Shown here one piece after another: positions 35,911 through 45,405 of a stretch of 64,000 nt of DNA. The notes below the pieces were generated by a model. It saw only the letters and a list, made by a program, of their open reading frames with translations. It was not told the origin of the DNA and searched no databases. The stretch spans positions 1,371,473 through 1,435,472 of the forward strand of contig NZ_SODP01000001.1 of NCBI RefSeq assembly GCF_004365355.1, given 5' to 3'. How positions within the stretch are numbered: position 1 is the first letter of the stretch; the number at the start of each line of letters is the position of its first letter. This DNA comes from Kribbella pratensis (GTDB lineage Bacteria > Actinomycetota > Actinomycetes > Propionibacteriales > Kribbellaceae). The translations under genes and the position numbers were made by a program.

Positions 35911-36546
35911 GCAGCAGTCACCGAAACGTTTGAGTACGGCGGCGGCCGGCAAGTCACGGCGTACGTCCCGGCGGAGGCACCGGAGGCGGTGGTGTTCGCC
36001 GGCGACGGTCAACTGATCTCGCAGTGGGGCGAGTTCCTCAACGCGGCGGCCGACGTACCGCCGACGCTGCTCGTCGCGGCGCACCGCCTGGACGACGAGA
36101 TGGAGCGGATCCACGAGTACTCGCCCGGGTTCGAGCCCGAGCGGTTCGCGGCCCACGAGGAGTTCTTCGTCGAGGACGTCCGCTCGTGGGTGCGTGAGCG
36201 CTTCGACGTCGCGCTGCCTTTGGAACGTACGGCGGTTTTCGGCGCGTCGGCGAGTGCCGAACTCGCGCTCGCGATCGGGCTTCGCCACCCGGACGTCTAC
36301 GGCGCGATCTTCTGCGCGTCACCCGGCGGGGGATACCAGCCGCCCGGCGACATGGGGAGTTCGCTGCCGCGCGCGTACTTCGTCGGCGGCACGGAAGAGG
36401 AGTGGTTCCTGGCGAACGCGACCCGCTGGGCGGACGCGTTCCGCGACGCCGGGGCAGACGTCGTACTGACCGAGCGGTCCGGCTCCCACGGCGACGACTT
36501 CTGGCGCCGCGAACTCCCGCTGATGGCGGCCTGGGCCTTCGCCTAA
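35908..36546 (+). CDS. esterase-family alpha/beta hydrolase
   Basis: 212 residues. AVVFAGDGQLISQWG matches the esterase-D/Fes-like family start, VFGASASAELALAI is the nucleophile elbow (GxSxS variant with Ala), RAYFVGGTEEEWFLANA is near the acid, and SGSHGDDFWRRELP supplies the histidine. No signal peptide, so cytoplasmic. It starts 4 bases after the secreted hydrolase, and its 3' end overlaps the convergent DUF402 gene by 4 bases. Confidence 0.85.
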   Translation: MAAVTETFEYGGGRQVTAYVPAEAPEAVVFAGDGQLISQWGEFLNAAADVPPTLLVAAHRLDDEMERIHEYSPGFEPERFAAHEEFFVEDVRSWVRERFDVALPLERTAVFGASASAELALAIGLRHPDVYGAIFCASPGGGYQPPGDMGSSLPRAYFVGGTEEEWFLANATRWADAFRDAGADVVLTERSGSHGDDFWRRELPLMAAWAFA

Positions 36547-37037
36547 CGAACCTTGTCGAGGTACGTCTTGTACACGGTGAGGAACGGCTCGTCGGTCGAC
36601 ACCGCACCGACCAGCCAGTCACAGGTCTCGCGCGCGATCGAGATCACGTCGGCCGGATACCCGTACTGCACCTGATGCTCCGCGAACTCGTCCTCGTCGT
36701 CGATGAACACGGTCCCGTCCCGGCGCTTGATCACATCCAGATCGAGATCGATCATCGTCACCACATCATCGGAGAACTCCACCGGCGTGGTGATATCGGC
36801 ATAGATCTCGGTGTACCGCGGCTCGTCATTGAAAATCGCGGTGAACCACTTGTCCCGCGGAAACAACTGCACATGAGCCTGCTCCTGCGTCACCACCGGC
36901 TCATCCCCCCGCTGCGACACCGACCCCGCCGGCGCCCCCAACCACACGCCGTACTCGTCCTCCCCGAGAAACCGCATCCACTGATGCCAGTGCAACTTCT
37001 CGTCGTACTTCCGGTACACCACCCGAACATCACGCAT
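36543..37037 (-). CDS. DUF402 family protein (nucleotide/phosphate hydrolase-like), paralogue 1
   Basis: 164 residues. The family core is clear: NDEPRYTEIYADITTPVEF, VVTMIDLDLDVIKRRDG and DEDEFAEHQVQYGYP, with the acidic residues that bind two metal ions in FomD-like/nucleoside diphosphatase members. ATG 37037 begins MRDVRVVYRKYDEKLHWH. It is a clear paralogue of the gene at 38402-38902 on the same strand. Confidence 0.87.
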   Translation of the reverse strand: MRDVRVVYRKYDEKLHWHQWMRFLGEDEYGVWLGAPAGSVSQRGDEPVVTQEQAHVQLFPRDKWFTAIFNDEPRYTEIYADITTPVEFSDDVVTMIDLDLDVIKRRDGTVFIDDEDEFAEHQVQYGYPADVISIARETCDWLVGAVSTDEPFLTVYKTYLDKVR

Positions 37038-37108
37038 ACCCCTCAACCTATCCCGCCACAGGTGCTCCACCTCGCTACACAAGAGAGACCGGGCCAACGA
37101 CAAACGGT

Positions 37109-37122
37109 GTGACCTGAGTCAC
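37109..37122. promoter_or_regulatory. small dyad in the intergenic region
   Basis: GTGACCTGAGTCAC, five paired bases on each side of CTGA, in the gap between divergent genes. Could be an operator; weak evidence. Confidence 0.25.
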
Positions 37123-37273
37123 GGATCCGTAGGCCCAAGGGTTCGACGGTGATGCTGCCATCGGAGTGCCGCGCTGGAGCGAGGAATCCCGCTGATAACC
37201 GGTGACAAGGCGCTTTGGAATGCTGTAACCAAACTTGGAGGAGACGCACGATGGTTCCGACCCGGAGGCTGAT

Positions 37274-37792
37274 GTGAGTTTGCACCCAACAATGCTGCAA
37301 TCGGGAATTGTTTCCCTCGGCCGATGGGGAGAGATCGTTCTGACTGGCGCTCGATCTGCGTTGCTGAGGCCAATTGCAGCGGAGGATGTGGAGCTTGCAT
37401 CTGACACGGCCGAAGACATGACGAGCGCTGTGATTCTGGTTGACGACCATGCCGGACGCTTGTTGATCCTCCCGTACGCCGCGTCGGTCATCTCGATTGC
37501 CGACTTGACGACCGGCGATGTCGAAGAACCCATCACAATGAATCGTGACCCCGACTTTGGTATTCGGACATCCATGGTTCGCTGGACGCCTGACGGCGGC
37601 ATCATCTACCTGACAGAATCGGACCTCCTGTACTTCGACGCACAAGGGCTGCCTGTCTGGCGACGGTCGGGTGACTTCCTGGGGTGGTCGATCGAGGCGG
37701 TGACCGGCGAAACCGTCACGCTCGAGCTCGGCGATTGGGAGGGCAACTCCGAATCCGTCACCTACGCTCTCAAAGACGGGGAACCTACTTAA
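37274..37792 (+). CDS. hypothetical protein in a lower-G+C patch
   Basis: 172 residues, no family recognised. Mainly beta-strand-like sequence: LQSGIVSLGRWGEIVLTG, AVILVDDHAGRLLILPYA, IRTSMVRWTPDGGIIYLT, LYFDAQGLPVWRRSGDFLGW, giving the impression of a small beta-propeller or immunity-protein-like fold. Codon use is visibly less G+C-rich than neighbours, a sign of foreign origin. GTG 37274 has GGAGG 5 bases ahead; an in-frame TTG at 37235 is less likely. Confidence 0.55.
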   Translation: MSLHPTMLQSGIVSLGRWGEIVLTGARSALLRPIAAEDVELASDTAEDMTSAVILVDDHAGRLLILPYAASVISIADLTTGDVEEPITMNRDPDFGIRTSMVRWTPDGGIIYLTESDLLYFDAQGLPVWRRSGDFLGWSIEAVTGETVTLELGDWEGNSESVTYALKDGEPT

Positions 37793-38401
37793 CGGACCCG
37801 ACCACCAACACCGTCTTGCAGAACTCCATAGTGAGCGCGGATGAAGGTAGCCGCGAGTGATCGAACATCTGTCGGGACGTGGTGTCGAGACAGAGCAGTT
37901 CGATGCACCGTGGGAGGTGGGGTGGCGCCGCACGGCCGCCCATCATCTCTTCGAGGTTTTGGGGACTCGTCGGTGACCGAGCAGATCCTTCTGCAACTTC
38001 ATGCAATCTTGCTGTGGGGAGTGGACCAGTCGCTGATTGCCACCGAGCATGGTGTGGTGCCGGACTAACCCCGACACACGTGATCGGCCCTTGTCGGCTC
38101 AGGGGGGCTCCTAGCCGACGGGGGCCGGTTGCTGTCTCATACGGGTTGTTCGTGGCCGGGGTTAGGCGGCGGCGTGGGCTGCTTCGCGGTCGGGTGTCGA
38201 TCGGCTCGCCGATGACGGTCGGGCTTGTGGGTGGGGCGGTCGATCGCGCGGCAGCGCGCAGGGGTGCGGGGCGATAGCCCCGCAGGTCCGGCGGTAGCCG
38301 GAGAGGATGCACCGGCGATGAGCCGGGGGGTGGGTGGGAGCGGCGCGGAGGACGGCGACGCAGGAGTCGCCCGTAGCACCGCGCGGGCATGATCACCAGA
38401 T
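37793..38401. other. 609-base stretch without a supported gene
   Basis: Short open frames exist, but none has a ribosome site plus recognisable sequence. The stretch holds a large stem-loop (separate entry) and otherwise ordinary G+C-rich DNA. It may be decayed coding sequence between the two DUF402 paralogues. Confidence 0.5.
38085..38127. other. stem-loop of unknown role
   Basis: CGGCCC-TT-GTCGGCT (38085-38099) pairs with AGCCGAC-GG-GGGCCG (38113-38127), two uninterrupted stems of 7 and 6 bp, loop of 13 bases. No T-run follows. Confidence 0.5.
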
Positions 38402-38902
38402 CTACATGCTGCGGATGAGTTCCAGGTAGGGCTTGTAGGCGGTGGTGAAGGGTTCTGTGGTGGTGATGGTGGTGGCTAGGTGGTCGCAGGTTGCTTGGGC
38501 GGTGGCTACTACTTGGGGTGGGTAGTTGTAGCGGATCTGGTGGGCGTGGAACTCGTCTTCGTCCATGACGTGGACGGTGCCGTCGCGGAGGAGGCGGATG
38601 TCGAGGTCGAGGTCGACGAGGGTGACGGAGTCGACGCCGAATTCGGCGGGCATGGTGATGTCGCAGTAGATGGCGGTCTGGTGGGGCTCGTCGTTGAAGA
38701 GGGCGCTCCACCACTGGCCGCGGGGGAAGAGCCTGACGCGGTGGTGGTCGATGGTTTTCCAGCTGCCGTCGGCGCGCTGGCCCTGGGTGCCCGGGACGGA
38801 GCCGACCCACAGGCCGTGCTCGTCCTCGCCGAGGCGGATCGCCTCGACCAGGCGATGCGGCTGCCCGTCGTACTTCCGGAACAGGGTCCTCACCAGGTCC
38901 AT
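38402..38902 (-). CDS. DUF402 family protein, paralogue 2
   Basis: 166 residues. Shares with paralogue 1 the core NDEPHQTAIYCDITMPAEF, VTLVDLDLDIRLLRDG and DEDEFHAHQIRYNYP. Start MDLVRTLFRKYDGQPHRLVE at ATG 38902 is aligned with the other copy's MRDVRVVYRKYD. Metal-dependent nucleotide hydrolase by family; substrate unknown. The very long open frame that continues upstream on this strand is antisense to dxs and is not coding. Confidence 0.87.
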   Translation of the reverse strand: MDLVRTLFRKYDGQPHRLVEAIRLGEDEHGLWVGSVPGTQGQRADGSWKTIDHHRVRLFPRGQWWSALFNDEPHQTAIYCDITMPAEFGVDSVTLVDLDLDIRLLRDGTVHVMDEDEFHAHQIRYNYPPQVVATAQATCDHLATTITTTEPFTTAYKPYLELIRSM

Positions 38903-38979
38903 ACCGATGACTCTAAGTGAGACGGACACCACGCCGAACCAGCGACTCCCGGGAAGCGTCTTGGAGTGTGAGATTGCCC

Positions 38980-39012
38980 AACATCCGCCCAACATCCGCC
39001 CGAGATCCGCCC
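38980..39012. repeat. 11-bp tandem repeat, three copies
   Basis: AACATCCGCCC twice, then GAGATCCGCCC, in the gap between the divergent DUF402 gene and dxs, about 90-125 bases upstream of dxs. Could be iterated binding sites. Confidence 0.6.
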
Positions 39013-39103
39013 GAACCCCGCTCGCGGCCCGTGACCGAGTTCGGATTCCGGGCAAGGCGAGCATAGACTCAAGCATTCGAGAAAGACCTGCGGGAGGAGC
39101 TCG

Positions 39104-40996
39104 ATGCGCGTGCTGGAGACGGTAGGAGGTCCGGCGGACCTCAAGAAGCTGACTGATCAGCAGCTCACCGATCTCGCGGCGGAGATCCGGGACGTGCTGG
39201 TGGAGACCGTGTCCCGGACCGGAGGTCACCTCGGCCCGAACCTGGGGATGGTCGAGATCACCCTGGCGATGCACCGGGTCTTCGACTCGCCCCGCGACCG
39301 ACTCGTCTTCGACGTCGGCCACCAGGCGTATGTGCACAAACTGGTCACCGGCCGCGCCGCGCGCTTCGACACGCTCCGTCAGCAGGGCGGCCTGTCCGGC
39401 TACCCGAGCCACACCGAGTCCGAGCACGACATCATCGAGAACAGCCACGCCTCGACAGCCCTCTCGTACGCCGACGGCCTGGCCAAGGCGTACCGGCTGA
39501 ACAAGGAGGACCGCCACGTCGTCGCGCTGATCGGCGACGGCGGTCTGACCGGCGGCATGGCCTGGGAGGCGCTGAACAACATCGCCGCCGCCAAGGACCT
39601 CAAGCTGGTCATCATCGTCAACGACAACGGCAGGTCGTACAGCGACACCGTCGGCGGCCTCGCGACGCACCTGACCACGCTCCGCACCAACCCGCGGTAC
39701 GAGAAGGTCCTCGACCTGATCAAGAAGAACCTCGGCCGTACGCCGTACGTCGGCCCGCCGATGTACGAGGTGCTGCACGGGATCAAGAAGGGCCTGAAGG
39801 ACATGCTCGCCCCGCAGGGCATGTTCGAGGACCTCGGCCTCAAGTACGTCGGACCTGTCGCGGGTCACGACCGCGAGGCGATGGAGGACGCACTGCGCAG
39901 CGCGAAGGCGTTCGGCGGACCGGTGATCGTGCACGCGGTGACCAAGAAGGGCTTCGGCTACCTGGCCGCCGAGCAGGACGAGGAGGACAACTTCCACCAG
40001 ATCCGGCCGGCCAACAAGCCGCGCGGCTGGACGGACGTGTTCTCCGACGAGCTGGTCAAGATCGGCCACCGCCGCCCGGACGTGGTCGCGGTCACGGCGG
40101 CGATGCTGCATCCGACCGGCCTGGCCCGCTTCGCCGACGAGTTCCCGGACCGGACGTTCGACGTCGGCATCGCGGAGCAGCACGCGGTGACGAGCGCGGC
40201 CGGTCTCGCGATGGGCGGTCTGCACCCGGTCGTCGCGATCTACGCCACATTCCTCAACCGCGCCTTCGACCAGGTCCTGATGGACGTCGCGCTGCACAAG
40301 TGCGGCGTCACCTTCGCGCTCGACCGCGCCGGCATCACCGGTGACGACGGCCCGAGCCACAACGGCATGTGGGACATGTCGATCCTCCAGGTCGTGCCCG
40401 GCCTCCGGTTGGCGGCGCCGCGCGACGGCAAGCGGGTCCAGGAGCTCCTCAACGAGGCAGTCGAGGTGGACGACGCCCCGACCGTACTGCGGTACTCGAA
40501 GGGCGAGGTCTGCCCGGACATCGAGGCCATCGACCGCATCGGGCAGCTCGACGTGCTCCAGCGGACCGGGAACGACGTGCTGCTGGTCGGCATCGGCGCG
40601 ATGGCGGCGACCGCGATGGACGTCGCGGACCGTCTCGAGGCGCACGGGTTCGGTGTCACCGTGGTCGACCCGCGCTGGGTGAAGCCGGTGGCGCCCGAGC
40701 TGGTCGCGCTGGCCGCGGACTTCAAGCTGGTCGTCACGATCGAGGACAACGGCCGGGCCGGTGGATGCGGCTCGATGATCGCGCAGGCGGTCCGGGACGC
40801 CGGCATCGAGACCCCGATCCGCGACTTCGGCATCCCGCAGGAGTTCCTGCAACACGCCAAGCGTCCCGTCGTACTGCAGGAGATCGGGCTGACCGGGCAG
40901 GAGCTGGCCCGCGAGATCACCGAGCTGCTGTCGGAGCACCACGGCGACGCCCTCGACACGCCCGACCCGGCGGGCGACCGCCCGGGCAACGCCTAG
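39104..40996 (+). CDS. dxs: 1-deoxy-D-xylulose-5-phosphate synthase
   Basis: 630 residues. Condenses pyruvate and glyceraldehyde-3-phosphate with thiamine diphosphate, the first step of the MEP isoprenoid route. Seen: [15 protein letters not shown], the ThDP/Mg motif [33 protein letters not shown] (catalytic Glu), and [21 protein letters not shown] 39104 follows GGGAGGAG at a good distance. In M. tuberculosis dxs1 occupies the same region. Confidence 0.97.
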   Translation: MRVLETVGGPADLKKLTDQQLTDLAAEIRDVLVETVSRTGGHLGPNLGMVEITLAMHRVFDSPRDRLVFDVGHQAYVHKLVTGRAARFDTLRQQGGLSGYPSHTESEHDIIENSHASTALSYADGLAKAYRLNKEDRHVVALIGDGGLTGGMAWEALNNIAAAKDLKLVIIVNDNGRSYSDTVGGLATHLTTLRTNPRYEKVLDLIKKNLGRTPYVGPPMYEVLHGIKKGLKDMLAPQGMFEDLGLKYVGPVAGHDREAMEDALRSAKAFGGPVIVHAVTKKGFGYLAAEQDEEDNFHQIRPANKPRGWTDVFSDELVKIGHRRPDVVAVTAAMLHPTGLARFADEFPDRTFDVGIAEQHAVTSAAGLAMGGLHPVVAIYATFLNRAFDQVLMDVALHKCGVTFALDRAGITGDDGPSHNGMWDMSILQVVPGLRLAAPRDGKRVQELLNEAVEVDDAPTVLRYSKGEVCPDIEAIDRIGQLDVLQRTGNDVLLVGIGAMAATAMDVADRLEAHGFGVTVVDPRWVKPVAPELVALAADFKLVVTIEDNGRAGGCGSMIAQAVRDAGIETPIRDFGIPQEFLQHAKRPVVLQEIGLTGQELAREITELLSEHHGDALDTPDPAGDRPGNA

Positions 40997-41023
40997 GCAC
41001 GTCACTGACCAGGAGCCAGGACC

Positions 41024-42361
41024 GTGGCTGAGGCAGGGCGGCACAGCCGCCACGGTGGCGCCCGACGGCGGTTGAGCCGGGTCTGGCCGGTCCTGCTGTC
41101 GCTGGTCCTGATCGGCGCCGCGGTCGCGGGCGGTCTCGCGCTGCATCGCTCGAGCCAGCGCGCCGACGGCTCGGTGGACGGCGCCTCTAGTACGGCGAGC
41201 GTCGACCTCGCTGCTCGCACGGCTGCGGTCGACGTCGTACTGAAGCGGCGCGCGCAGGCTGTGCTGGCGGGTAACGAGACCGAGTTCCTGGCCGACCTCG
41301 ACTCCGCTAACACGCGCCTCGTCGCGAGCCAGCGGACCCTGTTCACCAACCTTCGCCAGTTCGGTTTCGCCAAGCTGACGTACCAGCAGCTGTCCCAGCA
41401 GTACGACGACAGCATCGTGCAGAAGGACGGCCCGACGACGTACCTGGTCGCCGTCGCGATGACGTACCAGATCCGCGGCATCGATCTGGTCCCGGTTCGC
41501 GCGATGCTCGGGTACACGTTCACCCAGCGTGCGAACGGGTCCTGGATGCTGGTCTCGGACTCCGACATCGACAAGCGTCTCCCGCGCGGCTCGCACCAGG
41601 AGGCATGGGACACCGGCCCGGTCCTGGTCAAGCGTGCGCCGCGCGTGCTGGTGGTCGTCGAGAAGGGCCAGGACGCACTCGCGAACAAGCTGGTCTCGAT
41701 GTCGGTCAGCGCGGTGCAGGCCGTTACCAACCGCTGGCCCGGCGGCTGGAAGGGATCCGGTGTCGTGATCGCGCTCGACGACAAGCTCGTTCGCGGCGCG
41801 GACTACACCCAGCCGAAGAACGCCGAGGACGCGATCGCGATGGCGACCTGGGTGTACCGCACGCTGCCGGGCGAGGTCACCGGCGCGGGGGAGCGGGCCG
41901 ACTCGTACGTCGTCATCAACCCGTACAACCGCGCCAAGGTCGACGCGCGAACGCTCGCCCACGAGTTCACCCACGTCGCGACCGCGCCGTACGGTCCGTA
42001 TGCGCCGCGCTGGCTGGTCGAGGGCGCCGCGACGTACGTCGAGTTCCTGCCGATGGCGGGGCAGACGAACCTGGCGATAGCGCAGTACCGGCAGGACGTC
42101 CGGACCAAGTACCTCGCGAAGGCGAAGAGTCTGCCCGCGGACGCGACGTTCTTCGACCAGGCCGACAGCTCGTACCCGCTGTCCTGGCTCGCGCTCGACT
42201 ACCTGTTCACGCGGTTCGGCGGGACCGAGGTCGGCACGCTGTACCGCGAACTGGCGGCGATGGGCTCGACCCAGAAGGAACGCGACCGGATCATGCTCGA
42301 GCACATCGGGATGACCGAGACGGGACTTTTCACCGCCCTGAAGGCTGCCGCGGCAGCATAA
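41024..42361 (+). CDS. membrane-anchored HExxH metalloprotease-like protein, paralogue 1
   Basis: 445 residues. A basic N-terminus, one membrane helix (about 18-42, VWPVLLSLVLIGAAVAGGL), then an outside part. Zinc motif LAHEFTHVAT (H313, E314, H317) is followed by WLVEGAATYVE with a third ligand candidate E333, the gluzincin / peptidase-MA spacing. The domain before it (70-250, e.g. VVLKRRAQAVLAGNETEFL) resembles a lipoprotein-type NTF2-like fold. No proven substrate. GTG 41024 is 27 bases after dxs with AGGAG upstream, so it may be co-transcribed with dxs. Two paralogues follow. Confidence 0.8.
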   Translation: MAEAGRHSRHGGARRRLSRVWPVLLSLVLIGAAVAGGLALHRSSQRADGSVDGASSTASVDLAARTAAVDVVLKRRAQAVLAGNETEFLADLDSANTRLVASQRTLFTNLRQFGFAKLTYQQLSQQYDDSIVQKDGPTTYLVAVAMTYQIRGIDLVPVRAMLGYTFTQRANGSWMLVSDSDIDKRLPRGSHQEAWDTGPVLVKRAPRVLVVVEKGQDALANKLVSMSVSAVQAVTNRWPGGWKGSGVVIALDDKLVRGADYTQPKNAEDAIAMATWVYRTLPGEVTGAGERADSYVVINPYNRAKVDARTLAHEFTHVATAPYGPYAPRWLVEGAATYVEFLPMAGQTNLAIAQYRQDVRTKYLAKAKSLPADATFFDQADSSYPLSWLALDYLFTRFGGTEVGTLYRELAAMGSTQKERDRIMLEHIGMTETGLFTALKAAAAA

Positions 42362-42377
42362 AGCGGGGAAGGTCGGT

Positions 42378-42431
42378 TAGGGTAACCCGTCTGCGACCAT
42401 CGGGTACTCGGAGGGGAACCAACCCGAAGTG
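42378..42431 (+). promoter_or_regulatory. promoter and leader of HExxH paralogue 2
   Basis: TAGGGT (42378-42383), then GACCATC, GGAGGGG and the GTG at 42429. The order TAGGRT - GACCATC - GAGGGG - CCAA recurs upstream of paralogue 3, showing that the promoter was copied with the gene. Confidence 0.5.
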
Positions 42432-43784
42432 AGTGCAACGACGCCTGAATCACGGCCGCCCACCGGTCCCCGCCGCTGGCTGGGGCTCGTGCTGGCAGTG
42501 GCCGCGGTGTCGGGCGGCGTGGTCTACACCGTTGAACAACGGGAGCAGGACGCCCGCACCCACCCGTCGGTCGTGCAGACCGCGACCCCGACCGCACCGA
42601 AGGCGACGAAGCCGTCGCGGATCGCCGCCCAGATCGCCGCGCGCCGGCTGGCCGTCGACTCGATCCTGCTCCGCCGCGCGCAGGCCGTGCAGACCGGCAA
42701 CGAGGCGCTGTTCCTGGCCGATGTCGATCCGGCCAACAAGAAGCTGCGCGCCGAGCAGAAGATCCTGTTCGCGAACCTGGTCGAGATCGGCTTCACCGAG
42801 CTCGGGTACAGCCAGGCCGAGGAGCGTTTCAACCCGGCCGTGGTCCGGGCCCACGGCGGTACGACGTACCTCGTCCGGGTGCTGATGCGGTACCAGATCC
42901 CGAAGGTCGACTTCACGCCGGTGACGACCGAACTCGGCTACACGTTCATCTCCCGGGCCGGCCACTGGCTGCTCACCGCCGACAACGACCTGGACGCCGA
43001 CCTCGGCCCGGGCGCGCACCGCGAGGCCTGGGACCTGGGCCGGATCGAGGTCCAGCGCGGGCCGCGTGTACTCGCGGTGGTCGAGAAGGGCGACACGAAA
43101 CGCGGGCGGGCGATCGTGGCCGCCGCAACCGAGGGCCTCAACGAGGTGACGGCGTACTGGCCGCGCAAGTGGAACGGCTCGGTGCTGGTGATCGCGCTCG
43201 ACGAGACCGACGTACGCGATGCGCGGTTCGCCGACGAGGACATCGAGTCCGCGGCCAGCACCGGTTCGACGTTCTCGTCGCTGCCCGGTCAGGACACTGC
43301 CGACGGCACGGTCGCCGGCGGCTACATCGTGATCAACCCGAACGAGCGCGACCGCGTCGACGAGATCCTGCTGTCCCACGAGATCACCCACGTCGCCACC
43401 GCGGACCTCGGCGGGTACGAGCCGCTCTGGCTGGCCGAAGGCGCCGCGGAGTACGTGTCCTGGAAGGGGATCGAGGCGATCAGCGGACCCGGCGAGGTCG
43501 GCAAATGGGAGCAGGAGGTCATCGACGAGGCGCTGCCGCAACTGACCTCGCTACCGAGCGACGCCGGTTTCTACCAGAACTCCGCCGACGTGTACGGCGT
43601 GAGCTGGCTCGCGGTCCGGTTCCTCGTCCAGCGGATCGGGCTCGCCAACGTCGAGGACCTGTACGAGGACATGGCCAGGAACGGCACCGACCAGGCCGCC
43701 CGGGACCGGATCCTGATGGAACGCAGCGGTCTGACCGAAGCCACCTTGTGGACGTCGCTGGCAACATACAAGCCACAACGCTGA
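42429..43784 (+). CDS. membrane-anchored HExxH metalloprotease-like protein, paralogue 2
   Basis: 451 residues. Membrane helix at about 16-34 (RWLGLVLAVAAVSGGVVYTV), same extracellular layout as paralogue 1: ILLRRAQAVQTGNEALFLAD, YLVRVLMRYQIPKVD, and zinc motif LLSHEITHVATADL (H317, E318, H321) followed by WLAEGAAEYVS. All catalytic residues are kept. The GTG start is weakly supported by GGAGGGG 12 bases away. The next gene, an amino-acid permease, has its own promoter region. Confidence 0.8.
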   Translation: MSATTPESRPPTGPRRWLGLVLAVAAVSGGVVYTVEQREQDARTHPSVVQTATPTAPKATKPSRIAAQIAARRLAVDSILLRRAQAVQTGNEALFLADVDPANKKLRAEQKILFANLVEIGFTELGYSQAEERFNPAVVRAHGGTTYLVRVLMRYQIPKVDFTPVTTELGYTFISRAGHWLLTADNDLDADLGPGAHREAWDLGRIEVQRGPRVLAVVEKGDTKRGRAIVAAATEGLNEVTAYWPRKWNGSVLVIALDETDVRDARFADEDIESAASTGSTFSSLPGQDTADGTVAGGYIVINPNERDRVDEILLSHEITHVATADLGGYEPLWLAEGAAEYVSWKGIEAISGPGEVGKWEQEVIDEALPQLTSLPSDAGFYQNSADVYGVSWLAVRFLVQRIGLANVEDLYEDMARNGTDQAARDRILMERSGLTEATLWTSLATYKPQR

Positions 43785-43869
43785 GTGGCGGTTTGACCTC
43801 GCGCTGTCAGAGGGGCAACCTCGTAGGGTTCCGTCCTGTCTTTGAGAAGACGCAGTCGAGGAGGCGCAG

Positions 43870-45351
43870 ATGAGTCTTGTGCGGAAGAAGACGGTCGAGC
43901 AGTCGATCGCCGACACGGACGAGCCGGAGTACCAGCTCAAGAAACGCCTCACCGCGATAGACCTGACCGTCTTCGGCATCGGTGTCATCATCGGTGCCGG
44001 TATCTTCACCCTGACCGGCCGCGCCGCGAAGCTTTACGCCGGCCCCGGTATCGCATTGTCCTTCGTCCTGGCCGCGGTCTGCTGTGCGCTGGCCGCGTTG
44101 TGCTACGCAGAGTTCTCGTCGACCGTCCCGGTGTCGGGTTCGGCGTACACGTTCTCGTACTTCGCCCTCGGTGAGATCTTCGCCTGGATCATCGGCTGGG
44201 ACCTGCTGCTCGAATTGATGCTCGGGGCAAGCGTCGTGGCGCAGGGCTGGTCGACGTACGCCGCCTTGTTCCTCGAACAGATCGGTTTGGGCTGGCCGTC
44301 GTCGATCGGGCCCGACAGCCATGTGAACGTGCTGGCGATGCTGCTCGTGCTCGTGCTGGCGACGCTGGCGACGATCGGGATCAAGGAGTCGCTGCGGGTC
44401 AACCTGGTGCTGGTCGGCATCAAGCTGTTCGTGGTCCTGTTCGTGATCATCGCCGGCCTGTTCTACATCAAGGGCTCGAACCTGACGCCGTTCATCCCGC
44501 CGAGCGTGCCGGCCCCCAACGGCGATGTCACGATCACCACGCCGCTGTTCCAGGCGCTGTTCGGGTTCACGCCGTCGACGTTCGGCATCATGGGTCTGGT
44601 GTCCGGCGCGTCGCTGGTGTTCTTCGCGTTCATCGGGTTCGACGTCGTCGCGACCACGGCTGAAGAGGCGAAGAACCCGCAGCGCGACCTGCCCCGTGGC
44701 ATCATCGGCTCACTGGCGATCTGCACCGTGCTGTACGTGCTGGTCTGCATCGTCATCACCGGCATGGTGAAGTACACCGACATCAACGGCGAGGCCGCGC
44801 TGGCCGAAGCGTTCCGGTCGGTCGGCCGGGGCGGCTTCGCGACGCTGATCTCCGCCGGTGCGGTCGCCGGTCTGACCACCGTCGTCCTGACGCTGATGAT
44901 CGGCGCGGCGCGGGTCGTGTTCGCGATGAGCCGCGACCACCTGATGCCCCGTCAGCTCGGCAAGACGCACCCGAAGTGGGGTACGCCGTACCGGCTGACG
45001 ATCGGGATCGGCATCGTCGTCGCGATCATCGCCGGGGTCACCCCGATCGGCAAGCTCGAAGAGATGGTCAACATCGGCACGCTGGCCGCCTTCACGCTGG
45101 TGTCGATCGCCGTACCGCTGCTGCGGAAGAGCCGGCCGGACATCAAGCGGTCGTTCACGGTGCCGGGCAACCCGGTCGTCCCGATCCTGGCCGCGATCAT
45201 CTGCATCTACCTGATGCTGAACCTGTCGCTGGAGACCTGGCTGCGGTTCGCGATCTGGATGGTGCTCGGATTCGCCGTCTACGCCCTGTACGGCTACCGG
45301 CGCAGCCGGGTCGGTCTGGAGGAGCGCACCGGCGAGGCGCAGAAGGCGTGA
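43870..45351 (+). CDS. amino-acid permease, APC superfamily (CAT/YfnA-like)
   Basis: 493 residues with about 12-14 membrane segments. LTAIDLTVFGIGVIIGAGIF is the unwound first helix that binds the amino-acid backbone, CYAEFSSTVPVSGSAYTFSY is helix 3, and GFDVVATTAEEAKNPQRDLP is the classic CAT-family loop. Probably imports a cationic or neutral amino acid. ATG 43870 has GGAGG 5 bases ahead; TAGGGT near 43822 is a likely -10. It lies between two secreted-type metalloprotease paralogues, so it may take up peptide-derived amino acids (inference). A perfect hairpin follows. Confidence 0.92.
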   Translation: MSLVRKKTVEQSIADTDEPEYQLKKRLTAIDLTVFGIGVIIGAGIFTLTGRAAKLYAGPGIALSFVLAAVCCALAALCYAEFSSTVPVSGSAYTFSYFALGEIFAWIIGWDLLLELMLGASVVAQGWSTYAALFLEQIGLGWPSSIGPDSHVNVLAMLLVLVLATLATIGIKESLRVNLVLVGIKLFVVLFVIIAGLFYIKGSNLTPFIPPSVPAPNGDVTITTPLFQALFGFTPSTFGIMGLVSGASLVFFAFIGFDVVATTAEEAKNPQRDLPRGIIGSLAICTVLYVLVCIVITGMVKYTDINGEAALAEAFRSVGRGGFATLISAGAVAGLTTVVLTLMIGAARVVFAMSRDHLMPRQLGKTHPKWGTPYRLTIGIGIVVAIIAGVTPIGKLEEMVNIGTLAAFTLVSIAVPLLRKSRPDIKRSFTVPGNPVVPILAAIICIYLMLNLSLETWLRFAIWMVLGFAVYALYGYRRSRVGLEERTGEAQKA

Positions 45352-45358
45352 TCGTCGC

Positions 45359-45396
45359 CCTCGGATGGTCGGCTAGGATCAGCCGACCATCCGAGG
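45359..45396 (+). promoter_or_regulatory. perfect 16-bp hairpin over promoter and ribosome site of paralogue 3
   Basis: CCTCGGATGGTCGGCT (45359-45374) and AGCCGACCATCCGAGG (45381-45396), loop AGGATC. The right arm includes GAGG of the ribosome site GAGGGG (45393-45398) ahead of ATG 45406. The -10-like TAGGAT (45374-45379) sits at the loop. It starts 7 bases after the permease stop, so it can end permease transcription and, in read-through mRNA, hide the ribosome site. Confidence 0.65.
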
Positions 45397-45405
45397 GGAT
45401 CACCA

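Noticed and set aside
37972..38067. Short peptide gene starting GTG 37972
   Set aside because: Only 31 codons, no ribosome site, no recognisable sequence.
38903..42304. Very long minus-strand open frame (about 1300 codons together with the DUF402 gene)
   Set aside because: It is antisense to dxs and the first HExxH gene, both clear real genes. Its sequence is Arg/Asp/Val-rich shadow typical of G+C-rich DNA; only the last 166 codons (DUF402) are real.
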